45,669 nt of DNA from NCBI GenBank assembly GCA_004298505.1, contig SCRO01000047.1, forward strand, positions 1 to 45,669. The letters run 5' to 3'. Made by a program: the position numbers and the translations under genes. This stretch comes from Rhodanobacter sp. (GTDB lineage: Bacteria > Pseudomonadota > Gammaproteobacteria > Xanthomonadales > Rhodanobacteraceae). The notes under the pieces are model-generated. The model was given only the letters and a program-made list of their open reading frames with translations, was not told where the DNA came from and did not search any database. Positions 35,236-45,669 of the stretch are shown here, piece after piece (the stretch's first letter is position 1; every line of letters begins with the position of its first letter).

Positions 35236-36083
35236 GGTTCTTCCGTCGTCGCTTTGGCCCGGGTGACGTGCCCCGAACCATCGGCAGGACGGAGCCGCGC
35301 GCGGTGGCGCGGGCATGGTGGCGCGGGCTTCGATTACCGTGGGGGCGCAGCTGGCTGTGGCGGAGCGCGTCGCTCATCGGCCTGGTGGCGGTTTGGGAAA
35401 TTGCGGCGCGACTCGCGGGCAGCAACATGCTGCCGACGCCGGTCGCGGTGCTCGCCGCGGTGTATCGCTACACCCGCAGCGGTCAGCTTCCGCTGGAGTT
35501 GGGGATCACGCTGGCACGGGTGGTCGCTGCGTTCGTCGTGGCCATGACCGTGGGTGTCGTGATCGGCTTCATGATGGGCCGTTCGCGCAAGCTCAACCTG
35601 TTGCTGGATGGCCTGCTGGTGCTTGCGCTCAACATCCCGGCGCTGGTCATCATCATCTTGTGCTACCTATGGCTCGGACTCACGGAAGTCGCCGTGATCG
35701 TGGCCGTGGCCCTCAACAAGATCCCGGTCGTGGTCGTGACAACGCGCGAAGGTACGCGGGCCATCGACGCGCGCTTGCTGGCGGTGGCGCAGGTGTATCA
35801 CGTTCCGCGTACAGTGACGTTGTATCGGGTGATGCTGCCGCAGCTTTATCCGTACCTCATGGCCTCTGCCCGCAACGGCCTGGCGTTGATCTGGAAAATC
35901 ATGCTGGTTGCCGAGCTGCTCGGACGAAGCAATGGCGTCGGTTTTGAATTGTCCGTATTTTTCCAGTTTTTCGACATCACCAGTATTCTGGCCTACACAC
36001 TGGCGTTTGCTGCTGTCGTCATGGCCATTGAAGCCGGTGTGATGCGGCCTCTCGAAAAACGCTTGACGCGGTGGCGCGGATGA
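35232..36083 (+). CDS. NitT/TauT-type ABC transporter permease
   Basis: A 283-residue permease with about six membrane helices after a basic cytoplasmic N-terminus of about 45 residues. The binding-protein-dependent inner-membrane signature is seen as EGTRAIDARLLAVAQVYHVP (EAA loop), and LMASARNGLALIWKIMLVAELLGRSNGVG is the following conserved stretch. The ATG at 35232 overlaps the previous stop (ATGA), so I prefer it to the upstream TTG at 35211. It partners with the ATPase encoded next. Confidence 0.88.
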   Translation: MRFFRRRFGPGDVPRTIGRTEPRAVARAWWRGLRLPWGRSWLWRSASLIGLVAVWEIAARLAGSNMLPTPVAVLAAVYRYTRSGQLPLELGITLARVVAAFVVAMTVGVVIGFMMGRSRKLNLLLDGLLVLALNIPALVIIILCYLWLGLTEVAVIVAVALNKIPVVVVTTREGTRAIDARLLAVAQVYHVPRTVTLYRVMLPQLYPYLMASARNGLALIWKIMLVAELLGRSNGVGFELSVFFQFFDITSILAYTLAFAAVVMAIEAGVMRPLEKRLTRWRG

Positions 36084-36880
36084 AAGGGTTGAACATCCAT
36101 GTCATCGAAAAACGTTTCGACGGTGTGCTGGTGCTGACCGATATCGACGTCACCATCACCGGCGGTGAATTTGTCGCCGTGGTCGGGCCGTCCGGTGTGG
36201 GCAAGACCACACTGTTGAACATGGTTGCCGGTCTGGACGCCGACTATACGGGTGCGATTCGCTACGACGGAGTGCCGTTGGCCGAGCCCGGCCAGTCGCC
36301 CCCCGGCCTGGGCATGGTATTCCAGGAGCCACGGCTGATGCCGTGGCTTACGGTCCGCGACAACGTTCGGCTGGCGGAAGCCGAGCGTCTGGCGCGCGAT
36401 TGCGGCTATGTTTCGCGCGCGGATGCGATGCTCGAAGATGTTGGACTGGGTGCGTCGCGCGAGGTCTGGCCGGGCCAGCTTTCCGGTGGTATGCAGCGTC
36501 GCGCCGCGCTGGCGCGGGCGTTCGTGGTCGAGCCCTGGTTGCTGCTGATGGACGAGCCGTTCGTGTCGCTCGACCTGCCGGCAGCCAACCAGCTGCGTGA
36601 GTTGCTGCGGCGGTTGCGCGCGCGGGTGCGGCCACTGGTATTGTTTGTTACCCACAATGTAAATGAGGCATTGGTGCTCGCCGATCGCATATTGTTTCTG
36701 GGTGATACGCCGGCACGCGTGGTCCTGGACTATCGTGTCGAGCAAACGGGTAGTCACGATCTGAACAGTCCTGAGGTTGCTGCTCTCAGCCGTCGGCTGC
36801 TGGCACGACATCAAGGGCTGCTTTCCGAAGTGGCCGGGGTTGACGTGGACGAAGGCCGGCGTGGCAAGGAGGGTCTGTGA
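36080..36880 (+). CDS. NitT/TauT-type ABC transporter ATPase
   Basis: A 266-residue ATPase: Walker A GPSGVGKTTLLNMV, Q-loop MVFQEPRLMPWLTVRDNV (the QEPRLMPWLTV form is typical of SsuB/TauB), signature LSGGMQRRAALARAF, Walker B LLLMDEPFVSLD, H-loop FVTHNVNEAL. It powers uptake through the preceding permease. Start ATG 36080 overlaps the permease stop by 4 nt. Confidence 0.92.
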   Translation: MKGLNIHVIEKRFDGVLVLTDIDVTITGGEFVAVVGPSGVGKTTLLNMVAGLDADYTGAIRYDGVPLAEPGQSPPGLGMVFQEPRLMPWLTVRDNVRLAEAERLARDCGYVSRADAMLEDVGLGASREVWPGQLSGGMQRRAALARAFVVEPWLLLMDEPFVSLDLPAANQLRELLRRLRARVRPLVLFVTHNVNEALVLADRILFLGDTPARVVLDYRVEQTGSHDLNSPEVAALSRRLLARHQGLLSEVAGVDVDEGRRGKEGL

Positions 36881-36944
36881 AGTCTGGTGCCTCGGTGTGG
36901 TGGTTGTCGCTGTGGGCCTCGCGCCCGCGGCATGGCGTACGGCG

Positions 36945-37745
36945 ATGAACGCGCCCGGCGAGACATCCATGCCCGCGTCGCCACTACCGGGACAGGCCTC
37001 ACTCGCACTCGCGGTGGAGGAGGTCAGCAAGTCCTACGGCTCGGTCAAGGCGCTGGACCGAGTGTCCCTGCACGTCGCACGCGGCGAGTTCGTGGCCCTG
37101 CTCGGACCGAATGGCGCCGGAAAAAGTACGCTGTTCCAACTGCTCACCGGATTGTTCGTGCCTGACGCCGGACGCATCGAGGTGGCGGGTTTCGACATGC
37201 GCCATCAGGCGCGGCGGGCACTCGCGTGCCTGGGCGTGGTATTCCAGCAGGCGACGCTGGACCTGGACTTGAGCGTCGTTGCCAACCTGCGTTTCCATGC
37301 ACGGCTGCACGGGATGGGGCGTGCTGCGCGCGCGCGCATCGATGCGGAGTTGCAGCGCATCGGCTTGACCGCGCGGGCCACAGATCGGGCGCGGACGCTT
37401 TCTGGTGGCAATCGCCGCAGGGTTGAACTGGCCCGCGCACTGCTGCACGACCCGGTGGTACTGCTGATGGACGAGCCTACGGTGGGGCTCGATCCCGCCT
37501 CGCGCGCGCAACTCGTGGAGTATGTCCACTCGCTGTGCACGCATCGCGACGTCGGTGTGCTGTGGGCGACGCACTTGGTGGACGAGGCCGAATCCGCCGA
37601 CCGGGTCATCATCCTGGACAAGGGGCACTGGATCGCTTCCGGCACCACCGCGGCATTGCGCGAGCGCACCGGCCAGCGTTCGCTGCGCGACGCCTTCCTC
37701 GAGCTGACCGGGGAAGCTTCGGTAGAGCAAGAGGAGGCGGTCTGA
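36945..37745 (+). CDS. PQQ-dependent alcohol dehydrogenase-system ABC ATPase
   Basis: A 266-residue ATPase of the type found in PQQ dehydrogenase clusters (ABC-2 exporter style): Walker A GPNGAGKSTLFQLLTGLF, Q-loop VVFQQATLDLDLSVVANL, signature LSGGNRRRVELARALL, Walker B VVLLMDEPTVGLDP, H-loop WATHLVDEA. The start is uncertain: ATG 36945 or 36969, both without a strong ribosome binding site. The stop overlaps the permease start (TGATG). It may energise export or extraction of a compound sensed by the binding protein at 30503. Confidence 0.87.
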   Translation: MNAPGETSMPASPLPGQASLALAVEEVSKSYGSVKALDRVSLHVARGEFVALLGPNGAGKSTLFQLLTGLFVPDAGRIEVAGFDMRHQARRALACLGVVFQQATLDLDLSVVANLRFHARLHGMGRAARARIDAELQRIGLTARATDRARTLSGGNRRRVELARALLHDPVVLLMDEPTVGLDPASRAQLVEYVHSLCTHRDVGVLWATHLVDEAESADRVIILDKGHWIASGTTAALRERTGQRSLRDAFLELTGEASVEQEEAV

Positions 37746-38692
37746 TGCACGCGAGGCGTGGATCGCAGCGAGGGACGCCCGGCGGCGGTCCGCAGCAGGG
37801 ACGCGACTTGGCGGCTCCAGTTCGAGCGGGGCCCGGGGCCGGGTTGGCTTCGGGCAAGCCTGCCATGAGCTCCACCATATCGATCGTGAGCCACGTCCTG
37901 CAGGCGCTGGTGGCGCTTTCCTCGCGCGAAACGGTCAAGTTCATGCACCAGCGCGGGCGATTGCTCTCCGCGGTGGTACGGCCGAGCCTGTGGCTGCTGA
38001 TTTTTGCGGCTGGTTTCCGCAACGTCTTCGGCGTCTCCGTGATTCCGCCGTACTCGACCTATATCGAGTACCAGGTCTACGTCGTGCCAGGGCTGGTGGG
38101 CATCGTCCTGCTGTTCAACGGCATGCAGTCTTCGCTGGCGATGGTCTACGACCGCGAGATGGGATTGATGCGGCTGCTGCTGACAGCACCGCTGCCGCGC
38201 TCGGTGTTGCTGACGTGCAAGCTGCTCGCGGGTACCTTCCTGTCGATCCTGCAGGCCTATGCATTTCTCGCGATCTGCGCGCTGTTCCAGCTCGACCTGC
38301 CGTGGTGGCCCGGCCTGCTGTTGGCCTTGCCGGCGATGTTTCTGACCGGGCTGATGCTGGGCGCGATGGGCTTGCTGGTGTCCGTTTACATCAAGCAGAT
38401 CGAGAATTTCGCCGGCGCGATGAACTTCGTGATTTTTCCGATGTTTTTCCTGTCGCCGGCCTTGTATCCACTGTGGAAATTGCAGGAATCCGGGGCCGAA
38501 TTCGTCTACCAATTGGCCCGCATCAATCCGTTTACCTACGGCATCGATCTGATCCGCTACGCGATGTACGGGCAGATGAACTGGCTTGCGTGTGGCGTGG
38601 TTGTCGCCGCGCTCATCGTCTTTCTGGGGCTGGCGATATGGGGGTACGATCCGCAGCGCGGCATGGTCAGGCACAAGCACCAGGGCGGTTGA
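37745..38692 (+). CDS. ABC-2 type permease of the PQQ-dehydrogenase-associated system (PedC-like)
   Basis: A 315-residue membrane protein with six helices. After an unusual, weakly conserved 40-residue Arg/Gly-rich start, VKFMHQRGRLLSAVVRPSLWLLIFAAGFRN begins the ABC-2 domain; GIVLLFNGMQSSLAMVYDREMGLMRLLLTAPLPR and FFLSPALYPLWKL are family features. An internal ATG at 37865 (MSSTISIVSHV) fits better with relatives, but TGATG coupling supports 37745. It pairs with the ATPase encoded before it. Confidence 0.85.
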   Translation: MHARRGSQRGTPGGGPQQGRDLAAPVRAGPGAGLASGKPAMSSTISIVSHVLQALVALSSRETVKFMHQRGRLLSAVVRPSLWLLIFAAGFRNVFGVSVIPPYSTYIEYQVYVVPGLVGIVLLFNGMQSSLAMVYDREMGLMRLLLTAPLPRSVLLTCKLLAGTFLSILQAYAFLAICALFQLDLPWWPGLLLALPAMFLTGLMLGAMGLLVSVYIKQIENFAGAMNFVIFPMFFLSPALYPLWKLQESGAEFVYQLARINPFTYGIDLIRYAMYGQMNWLACGVVVAALIVFLGLAIWGYDPQRGMVRHKHQGG

Positions 38693-38945
38693 GCAAACCC
38701 TCAAGTCTGTCGTGGTCGACGCCAGCCCACATCCCGCGTGCGCGGCCGCCGCGCGTGTCTGGAGCTGGCAGAGGCGTGCTGCCACGCGGCGCCCGGGTTC
38801 CGCCATCCAGGCAACGAATTTTCTGTTTTTCAGTCGCTCACAGCCCGCCGTTGTGGGGAGGCCGTGGATTTTCAGGCCCCAGTCGAAAAGTCGTGCAACG
38901 TCCAATGGTTGTGTTGTGGCGCGCGCGACACACACCCGTCTCGAA

Positions 38946-38956
38946 TCTGACACAGC
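38946..38956 (+). promoter_or_regulatory. Upstream motif, second copy
   Basis: TCTGACACAGC, identical to 26156-26166. Here it lies 79 bp from the promoter, exactly 10 bp (one DNA turn) closer than in the xoxF module, so it would face the same side of the helix. Confidence 0.5.
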
Positions 38957-38985
38957 ACTCGTGACGGACGGATAGGTGACAGCTC

Positions 38986-38999
38986 CAAGTTGCTGAATT
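38986..38999 (-). promoter_or_regulatory. IHF-like site, second copy
   Basis: CAAGTTGCTGAATT differs by one base from the xoxF copy. The minus strand ATTCAGCAACTTG fits WATCARNNNNTTR with one mismatch. Spacing to the promoter is 39 bp, as in the xoxF module. Confidence 0.5.
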
Positions 39000-39024
39000 C
39001 CCGCGTGCAAGCTTCTCCGGAAAC

Positions 39025-39040
39025 TGGCATGTGATATGCA
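39025..39040 (+). promoter_or_regulatory. Sigma-54 (-24/-12) promoter of the formaldehyde dehydrogenase operon
   Basis: TGGCATGTGATATGCA keeps the invariant GG and GC at correct spacing and differs from the xoxF promoter at two bases. Predicted start of transcription is near 39051. Confidence 0.7.
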
Positions 39041-39054
39041 GCCCGTGGGTGTAA

Positions 39055-40308
<1,254 letters not shown>

Positions 40309-40338
40309 CCCAACCCATTTCAACAGGAGAATTCGAAG

Positions 40339-40917
40339 ATGCCCAAGGTATCCATTCATCCCATGGTCGACAACGGCGTCACGGTGCACTCCAAGCCGAG
40401 ATTTTCAGGCGGTACGCTGGTCTGCAAGTGCAAGACCGACCCGGTCGAGGTGACGGTCGACAGCGACTACCTGTTCAATCACCTGTGTGGCTGCACACAG
40501 TGCTGGAAACCGGACGGCGCAACGTTCTCGATGCTGGCTGCGGTACCGCGCGACAAGGTCAAGGTGACCAGGCACGAGGAAAAGCTGCAGGTGGTTGATC
40601 CGAGCAAGGTCCTGCACCGTTACGCGTGCAAGGACTGCGGCGTGCACATGTACGGCGTGGTCGACAAACCCGACCACGTGTTCCACGGCTTCGCCTTCAT
40701 CCATCCGGAACTGTCCAGGGACGCGGGCTACGCGCCACCAACGTTCGCGGCGTTTGTATCTTCTGCTATCGATGGCGGTGTCGCGCCGTCCGACATGGCG
40801 TGGTTGCGGGGACGGTTGCGCGAGCTGGGCGTCGAGCCGTACGACTGCTATTCCCCCGAGTTGATGGACATCGTCGCTACGCACGCGGCGAAAGCATCCG
40901 GGGTACTGCAAGCCTGA
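40339..40917 (+). CDS. gfa: Gfa: glutathione-dependent formaldehyde-activating enzyme
   Basis: A 192-residue zinc protein proposed to speed the condensation of formaldehyde with glutathione, giving the substrate of FrmA. The CxC and CxxC zinc motifs are LVCKCKTDP and CGCTQCWKPDGATFS, with a further CKDCGVHMYG. AGGAG lies upstream of the ATG at 40339. Together with frmA it forms a two-gene formaldehyde removal operon. Confidence 0.93.
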   Translation: MPKVSIHPMVDNGVTVHSKPRFSGGTLVCKCKTDPVEVTVDSDYLFNHLCGCTQCWKPDGATFSMLAAVPRDKVKVTRHEEKLQVVDPSKVLHRYACKDCGVHMYGVVDKPDHVFHGFAFIHPELSRDAGYAPPTFAAFVSSAIDGGVAPSDMAWLRGRLRELGVEPYDCYSPELMDIVATHAAKASGVLQA

Positions 40918-41122
40918 CCTATCGCTGATACTTGGCCTGATCGGGTGGGTGGCGATGGTCTGCCGTGACGGTTCGACAATGTTCGGACCAGATGTCGACA
41001 GGTCGTCGCTACTTCACCCACACCAAGTCTATCCAGATTACCGCATTCGGCGCGATCCAGCGCGGTGCTGGTGCCGCGTGCTTCATCATTAGAGGCCGTC
41101 ATCGACGGCAGGAGTAATGAAA

Positions 41123-42109
41123 ATGCGTACGAAGCACGAAACTGGCGCGATTGAAAACGCCTACCGTAACCAGCCGTACGAGAGCGGGACGAGCGCTCGC
41201 AGCGGTCTTGCAAGAAAATCGCGAGTGCGGCTCGCATCAGTCACAACGGCGGGCTTGGCGATGTTGGCGTTCAGTCAGGGCGCGCTCGCAGCCAATCCAA
41301 CCTTTGAGATCATCGGGCCGAGCGAATGGAACCTGCCGATTGTCCCGTCTGCCAATGTTTTCATACAAACCGGCATCGGCCAGGTGAGCGGAAAAGCGTG
41401 GAGCACCAGTGGGAATAGACAAGACATCCCGAGCACCCACCTCATCGCTGGCATCACCCGGTTCGCACACCTGTTTTCGCTGAAGGCGATACCCAATACC
41501 GGGTTCTTCTGGGAGGTACTGGTACCCGAAGTCAGCGTCTATGGACATGGCAACAGCGTGTCCGGTCTGGGCGATCCCCTGCTTGACCTTGCGGCCTACT
41601 GGAAGCCTACACCTCAATCGTTGATCGGGTTTCAGAACGTTGTCTCGACCACGTTCGGCAACAACGACTTGTCCAACCACTTCTGGGAATACATGCCGAG
41701 CATTATCGGCGATGTCAACATCGCCAAGTGGGAACTGGACGGAACGCTGGGAGCGGGTTTTGCGAGTGACCGGCACGTCAACGGTACAACCACCCGTATA
41801 GGCAACACGTATTACGCTGAAGCGTCGGTCGTCTACCACGCGACCGACGTCGTCGCGCCGTTCGTCAACTTCAACTATCAGAGCGTCGAGCACAGCACCG
41901 ACAAGGCAACCGGCGCAGTCATGCCGGGCGCCTCGCCGGTATTCGCCTGTGCCAATAATGGTGGGTGTCATGAAAATGTAGTGGGTGCTGGCGTGAAGTG
42001 GAATTTCTCCCCCAAACGCTGGGTAGCAGTCTGGTACGGTGCCGGGGTATCTGGCCGGAACACTGTAAGGACCAACGCTGCGTATCTCCGCTTTGTCAAT
42101 ATCTTTTGA
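41123..42109 (+). CDS. Outer-membrane channel-like protein (phenol meta-pathway/MetA family)
   Basis: A 328-residue exported protein. The signal peptide is long (hydrophobic LASVTTAGLAMLAFSQGALAA near residues 38-58). The rest is beta-rich with alternating hydrophobic strands (TGFFWEVLVPEVSVYG, GLGDPLLDLAAYWKPT, FVNFNYQSVEHS) and ends in YLRFVNIF with a terminal Phe, as in outer-membrane barrels. It resembles transporters linked to aromatic meta-cleavage pathways. AGGAG 8 nt upstream favours ATG 41123 over 41117. It could admit an alcohol or aromatic substrate; specificity is unknown. Confidence 0.7.
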   Translation: MRTKHETGAIENAYRNQPYESGTSARSGLARKSRVRLASVTTAGLAMLAFSQGALAANPTFEIIGPSEWNLPIVPSANVFIQTGIGQVSGKAWSTSGNRQDIPSTHLIAGITRFAHLFSLKAIPNTGFFWEVLVPEVSVYGHGNSVSGLGDPLLDLAAYWKPTPQSLIGFQNVVSTTFGNNDLSNHFWEYMPSIIGDVNIAKWELDGTLGAGFASDRHVNGTTTRIGNTYYAEASVVYHATDVVAPFVNFNYQSVEHSTDKATGAVMPGASPVFACANNGGCHENVVGAGVKWNFSPKRWVAVWYGAGVSGRNTVRTNAAYLRFVNIF

Positions 42110-42439
42110 TTGACTGGAGGCCAGCGCCGCGGTGCGTTGTGGCCGCGGGTTTCAACTCAATCGCCGCTGCCAGGCAGGAGGCCCGCACGTCAAATTCTTC
42201 AAAAGTTGCGTCGCGCATTTTCACTGAGTCGCCCTGTGGCAGACGGGAGCAAAGCGCGCCAATCCGGCGGCGCTGGCGCTGGCGCTGGTCGGCTTCGGAC
42301 TTGTCACGGTCATGTCGAGTGTGACCCACGCCGGTTGCCCGCGCTTTGCCGCGTGATATTTAGCCTTGAGCTAAATTAGGGCGACGGGCGGAGTACAGGC
42401 GTATGTTCATTGAACAGGGAGCTGCCGTGAGATAAGGAT
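42110..42439. other. Intergenic region before the TonB receptor
   Basis: A 330-bp gap without recognisable genes. ATTTAGC (42358-42364) and GCTAAAT (42370-42376) form a perfect 7-bp inverted repeat in an AT-rich patch, a possible operator for the receptor promoter. I see no sigma-54 element. Confidence 0.45.
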
Positions 42440-44097
42440 TTGAAGTTTCATCGTAGCCCATGTCGAGTTGGTCGGCGCAGCAAGACACTCTGCATGACAA
42501 TTCTTGCCGTCTTGTCCGGCGTGGCGTTGGCTGACCCACCGGTGCAGCAACTCGGAGAAATAGTCGTGGTCGGGATTACTCCCTTGCCCGGATTGAACGT
42601 GCCGGCGAATCAAGTGCCGTTGAATGTGCAAACGGCACAAGCGGACGACCTTGAGCATGTGCACGGGCAATCCCTGACCGATCTGTTGCAGCGAAACTTC
42701 CAGGGTGTGAATCTGACGCAGTCCCAAGGCAACCCGTGGCAGAGCAATCTGTCCTTTCATGGTTTCACACTGTCGCCGTTGCTTGGCTCGCCTTCGGGCA
42801 TTTCGCTCTATGTGGATGGTGTGCGCCAGAACGAACCGTTCGCCGAGACGATGAACTGGGAAGTGATACCCGGTTTTGCGATCCGCAATGTCGAGCTGAT
42901 TCCAGGCTCCAGTCCGGTTTACGGCCGCAATACCCTGGGTGGTGCGCTGCTGCTGACCAGCAAAAGCGGCTTCACCGATGCGGGCGGGGCGTTTGCCATA
43001 TCCGGCGGCTCCTGGGGGCGCATCCAGGAGAGCGCGGAATTTGGCGCGTACAGCCACACATTTGGGTTCTACGCGGGGGTTGGCAGCGACTACGAGAGCG
43101 GCTGGCGTAGCTATTCGCCTAGCCGTGTGCAGCAGCTCTTCCTGCGTGCGGACTGGGAGCCCGACGATGCCACCGACATGGCACTGAGCTACACCGGCGC
43201 GCATGCCAAGTTGTTTGGCACGCAGACGCTACCGATAAACTGGGCAGATACGCCCAAGGCCGCCTTCACCTGGCCCGATTATTTTGTCAACAACCTCAGC
43301 CAGTTCAACTTGCGAGGTTCGCGCCAGCTGAGCGACGACTGGGCATTGCAGGCCAATGCCTACCTGCGCATTTCACAGGGCCGTGGCTTCAACAGCAACA
43401 CCAACGACTACGCTAGTTACGATGCCGACGGCGGTCCGCCGGGTTACGCTGCGAACGGCCCTTTCGACACCGGTTCGGTCGGCCGGTATTTCTACTCAGG
43501 TGTGACCCCGCCGTACGATCCGCTCAGTCCGTCGGCAACGATCAACAACGTGCCGGCCTCGAATGTGCTGGCCAACGTGCGTACGCGCGGCTACGGCGGA
43601 TCGGTCCAAGTCGTGAACAACGCCAGCGTGTGGGGACACGACAACCAGTTCACGGCGGGCGTGAGCCTCGATGCTGGAAGCACGGTGTTCAGCCAGTTCG
43701 GCCAGCCGGCCTTCTTTCCGTACGACACCGGCCGTAGAGGCGAGAGCTTCGGGTTACTGCCGTTCGCGCTGGACCCGAGTACCGATGCAGGGACCTCAAA
43801 CCGCGGTTACGGCGTGTATTTGGTGGATGTATTCCGCCTGACGGATGCGATCCACGTCACGCTCGGCGGCCGTTACGACTTCAGCGAGCTCGCCGTGAAC
43901 GACCGGTCCGGCCAGTCGCCGGCCATCAATGGCCGGCAGACATTCCACCGCTTCGATCCCAGCGCGGGGTTGACCTGGGCGTTCACGCCGACCTTCGGCG
44001 CGTATGTGAACTACGATGAAGGCATGCGCACGCCGACACCGATCGAGGTCGAGTGCGCCGACCCTGCTGCGCCTTGCGCATTGCCGAACGATTTTAG
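42440..44097 (+). pseudogene. TonB-dependent outer-membrane receptor, C-terminus lost
   Basis: About 550 residues of a TonB-dependent receptor. A signal peptide leads to the TonB box region GEIVVVG, the plug (TDLLQRNFQGVNLTQSQGN, SLYVDGVRQNEPFAE, NVELIPGSSPVYGRNTLGGAL) and the barrel up to YVNYDEGMRTPTPIEVECADP and CALPNDF. At 44097 the sequence switches to another receptor in another frame, so the last strands are missing and the frame closes at 44191 with unrelated residues. A TTG at 42440 is used; the ATG at 42494 is possible. Before decay it probably imported a chelate; a lanthanide-chelate role (LutH-like) is only a guess from context. Confidence 0.78.
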
Positions 44098-44660
44098 CGT
44101 GGTCCATTCTCGGTGCTGTACGGCAATGCCGCAGGCGGCGTCATCCAGGTATTTACCAAAGACGGGCCGACGCAGCCCGAGTTCGGCGTAGACACGATGG
44201 TCGGCAGCTACGGCACGGTGGAGACCCAGCTCAATGACAACGGCCTCGCTGTACAAGCTCGCGCCGTCGGTCAACGTCTACGTAAGTTACGGCAGGGGCT
44301 TCGAGACGCCATCATTCGCCGAGCTCGCGTATCGCCCGGATGGCACACCCGGACTCAACTTCGACCTCCAGCCGAGCACCAGCGACGACTACGAAGCGGG
44401 ACTCAAGGCTGATTTCGGGAATCAGGGCAAGCTGCGGCTTGCACTGTACAAGATCGATACCGATAACGAAGTCGTGACGGCGGCTTCCGCCAATGGCCGG
44501 TCGACATTCCAGAACGCGGGCGCCACCACGCGCAAGGGTGCTGAATTGAGCCTTGACCGTGGTCTCGGTGGCGGCTTTCACGGTTACGCTGCCTGGACCT
44601 GGCTGCAAGCGGACTTTGCCTCTGGACCGTTCGCGGGCAAGCGCCTGCCCGCGGAACTGG
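44098..44660 (+). pseudogene. Fragments of a second TonB-dependent receptor
   Basis: Frame 1 (44098-44240) reads RGPFSVLYGNAAGGVIQVFT and FGVDTMVGSYGTVETQLND: plug domain of a different receptor, in the RGPFSVLYGN form. Then, in another frame (44234 on), SLYKLAPSVNVYVSYGRGFETPSFAEL, NFDLQPSTSDDYEAGLKAD and FHGYAAWTWLQADFASGPFAGKRLP belong to the C-terminal barrel. About 400 middle residues are missing. After roughly 44660 similarity fades. The gene cannot yield a receptor. Confidence 0.72.
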
Positions 44661-44873
44661 CTGGTCGGTGTGAACGCAAGCTACAGCTTCTGACTGGCGT
44701 TTCAGCGGACGACCGATGGGGGCGCATGGCGCTTTCCCCCGTGCACGCACGGGCATGTCGACCTTGTGAACGCGAATCGGACTCACGCGAACCGCTTGCA
44801 AGCCAGCGCTTGGGTGCAGCTTCTGGCTGGGCCGTGGTGTCATGCTGCGGAATGTCAGCTGGTGCTCGTCTTC

Positions 44874-45669
<796 letters not shown>

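Noticed and set aside
36881-36944. In-frame extension of the second ABC ATPase reading VCEVWCLGVVVVAVGLAPAAW, possible remnant of a PQQ-associated CXXCW protein
   Set aside because: The Cys/Trp spacing does not match CXXCW, the stretch is too short, and it may be just upstream untranslated DNA.
40945-40975. Possible -24/-12 element upstream of the outer-membrane channel gene
   Set aside because: GG and GC are one base too close for sigma-54 binding.
42096-42329. 77-codon leftward frame before the TonB receptor
   Set aside because: No recognisable domain or ribosome binding site, and Arg/Gln-rich composition; kept as intergenic.

Overview
The window is GC-rich, densely coded DNA from a Gram-negative bacterium. 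Type IV pilus genes, an Lgt lipoprotein transferase, a RegB/RegA redox two-component pair, LemA/TPM proteins and several TonB-dependent receptor pieces fit a gammaproteobacterium of the Xanthomonadales, probably Rhodanobacteraceae (Rhodanobacter/Dyella-like). This placement is inferred from protein resemblance and gene content; no rRNA is present.

Region 1 (1-12134) is mostly core genome: the start of a CoA-transferase subunit A gene, an exported isoaspartyl peptidase, regA and regB, a POT peptide transporter, dgkA, lemA, a broken TPM gene, the tail of a lost S9 peptidase, lgt, pilC and pilB. REP-like palindromes with a shared core lie in three of its intergenic gaps.

Region 2 (12135-22425) is accessory: a cell-surface polysaccharide locus (a GT2, three GT4 glycosyltransferases, two SAM methyltransferases and a Wzx-type flippase) with three toxin-antitoxin modules inserted around it (HigBA, a broken VapBC, an intact VapBC). 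Gene debris (a GT4 fragment, a GT2 tail fused to a truncated VapC) and a nested inverted-repeat element show repeated rearrangement.

Region 3 (22560-25904) holds tRNA-Pro(CGG) with its terminator, rnd (RNase D) and a large membrane-anchored protein with an SUMF1/FGE-like domain.

Region 4 (25905-45669) is the most interesting part: a one-carbon oxidation island. It encodes a XoxF-type (lanthanide-site) PQQ methanol dehydrogenase, a XoxJ-like periplasmic protein fused to ankyrin repeats, a PQQ-associated ABC-type binding protein, a YVTN beta-propeller protein, a cytochrome c with two EF-hands, a NitT/TauT-type ABC importer, a PQQ-associated ABC ATPase/permease pair, glutathione-dependent formaldehyde dehydrogenase, Gfa, an outer-membrane channel-like protein, wrecked TonB-dependent receptor genes and a sigma-54 activator (cut by the window end). 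The xoxF operon and the formaldehyde dehydrogenase operon are each preceded by the same three-part regulatory module: an 11-bp upstream motif, an IHF-like site exactly 39 bp before the promoter, and a -24/-12 sigma-54 promoter. The upstream motif is shifted by 10 bp (one helical turn) between the two. The proposed logic is that the activator at the right end turns on methanol oxidation (XoxF plus cytochrome) and formaldehyde removal (Gfa plus FrmA) together, while the transporters supply or sense a metal, chelator or cofactor.
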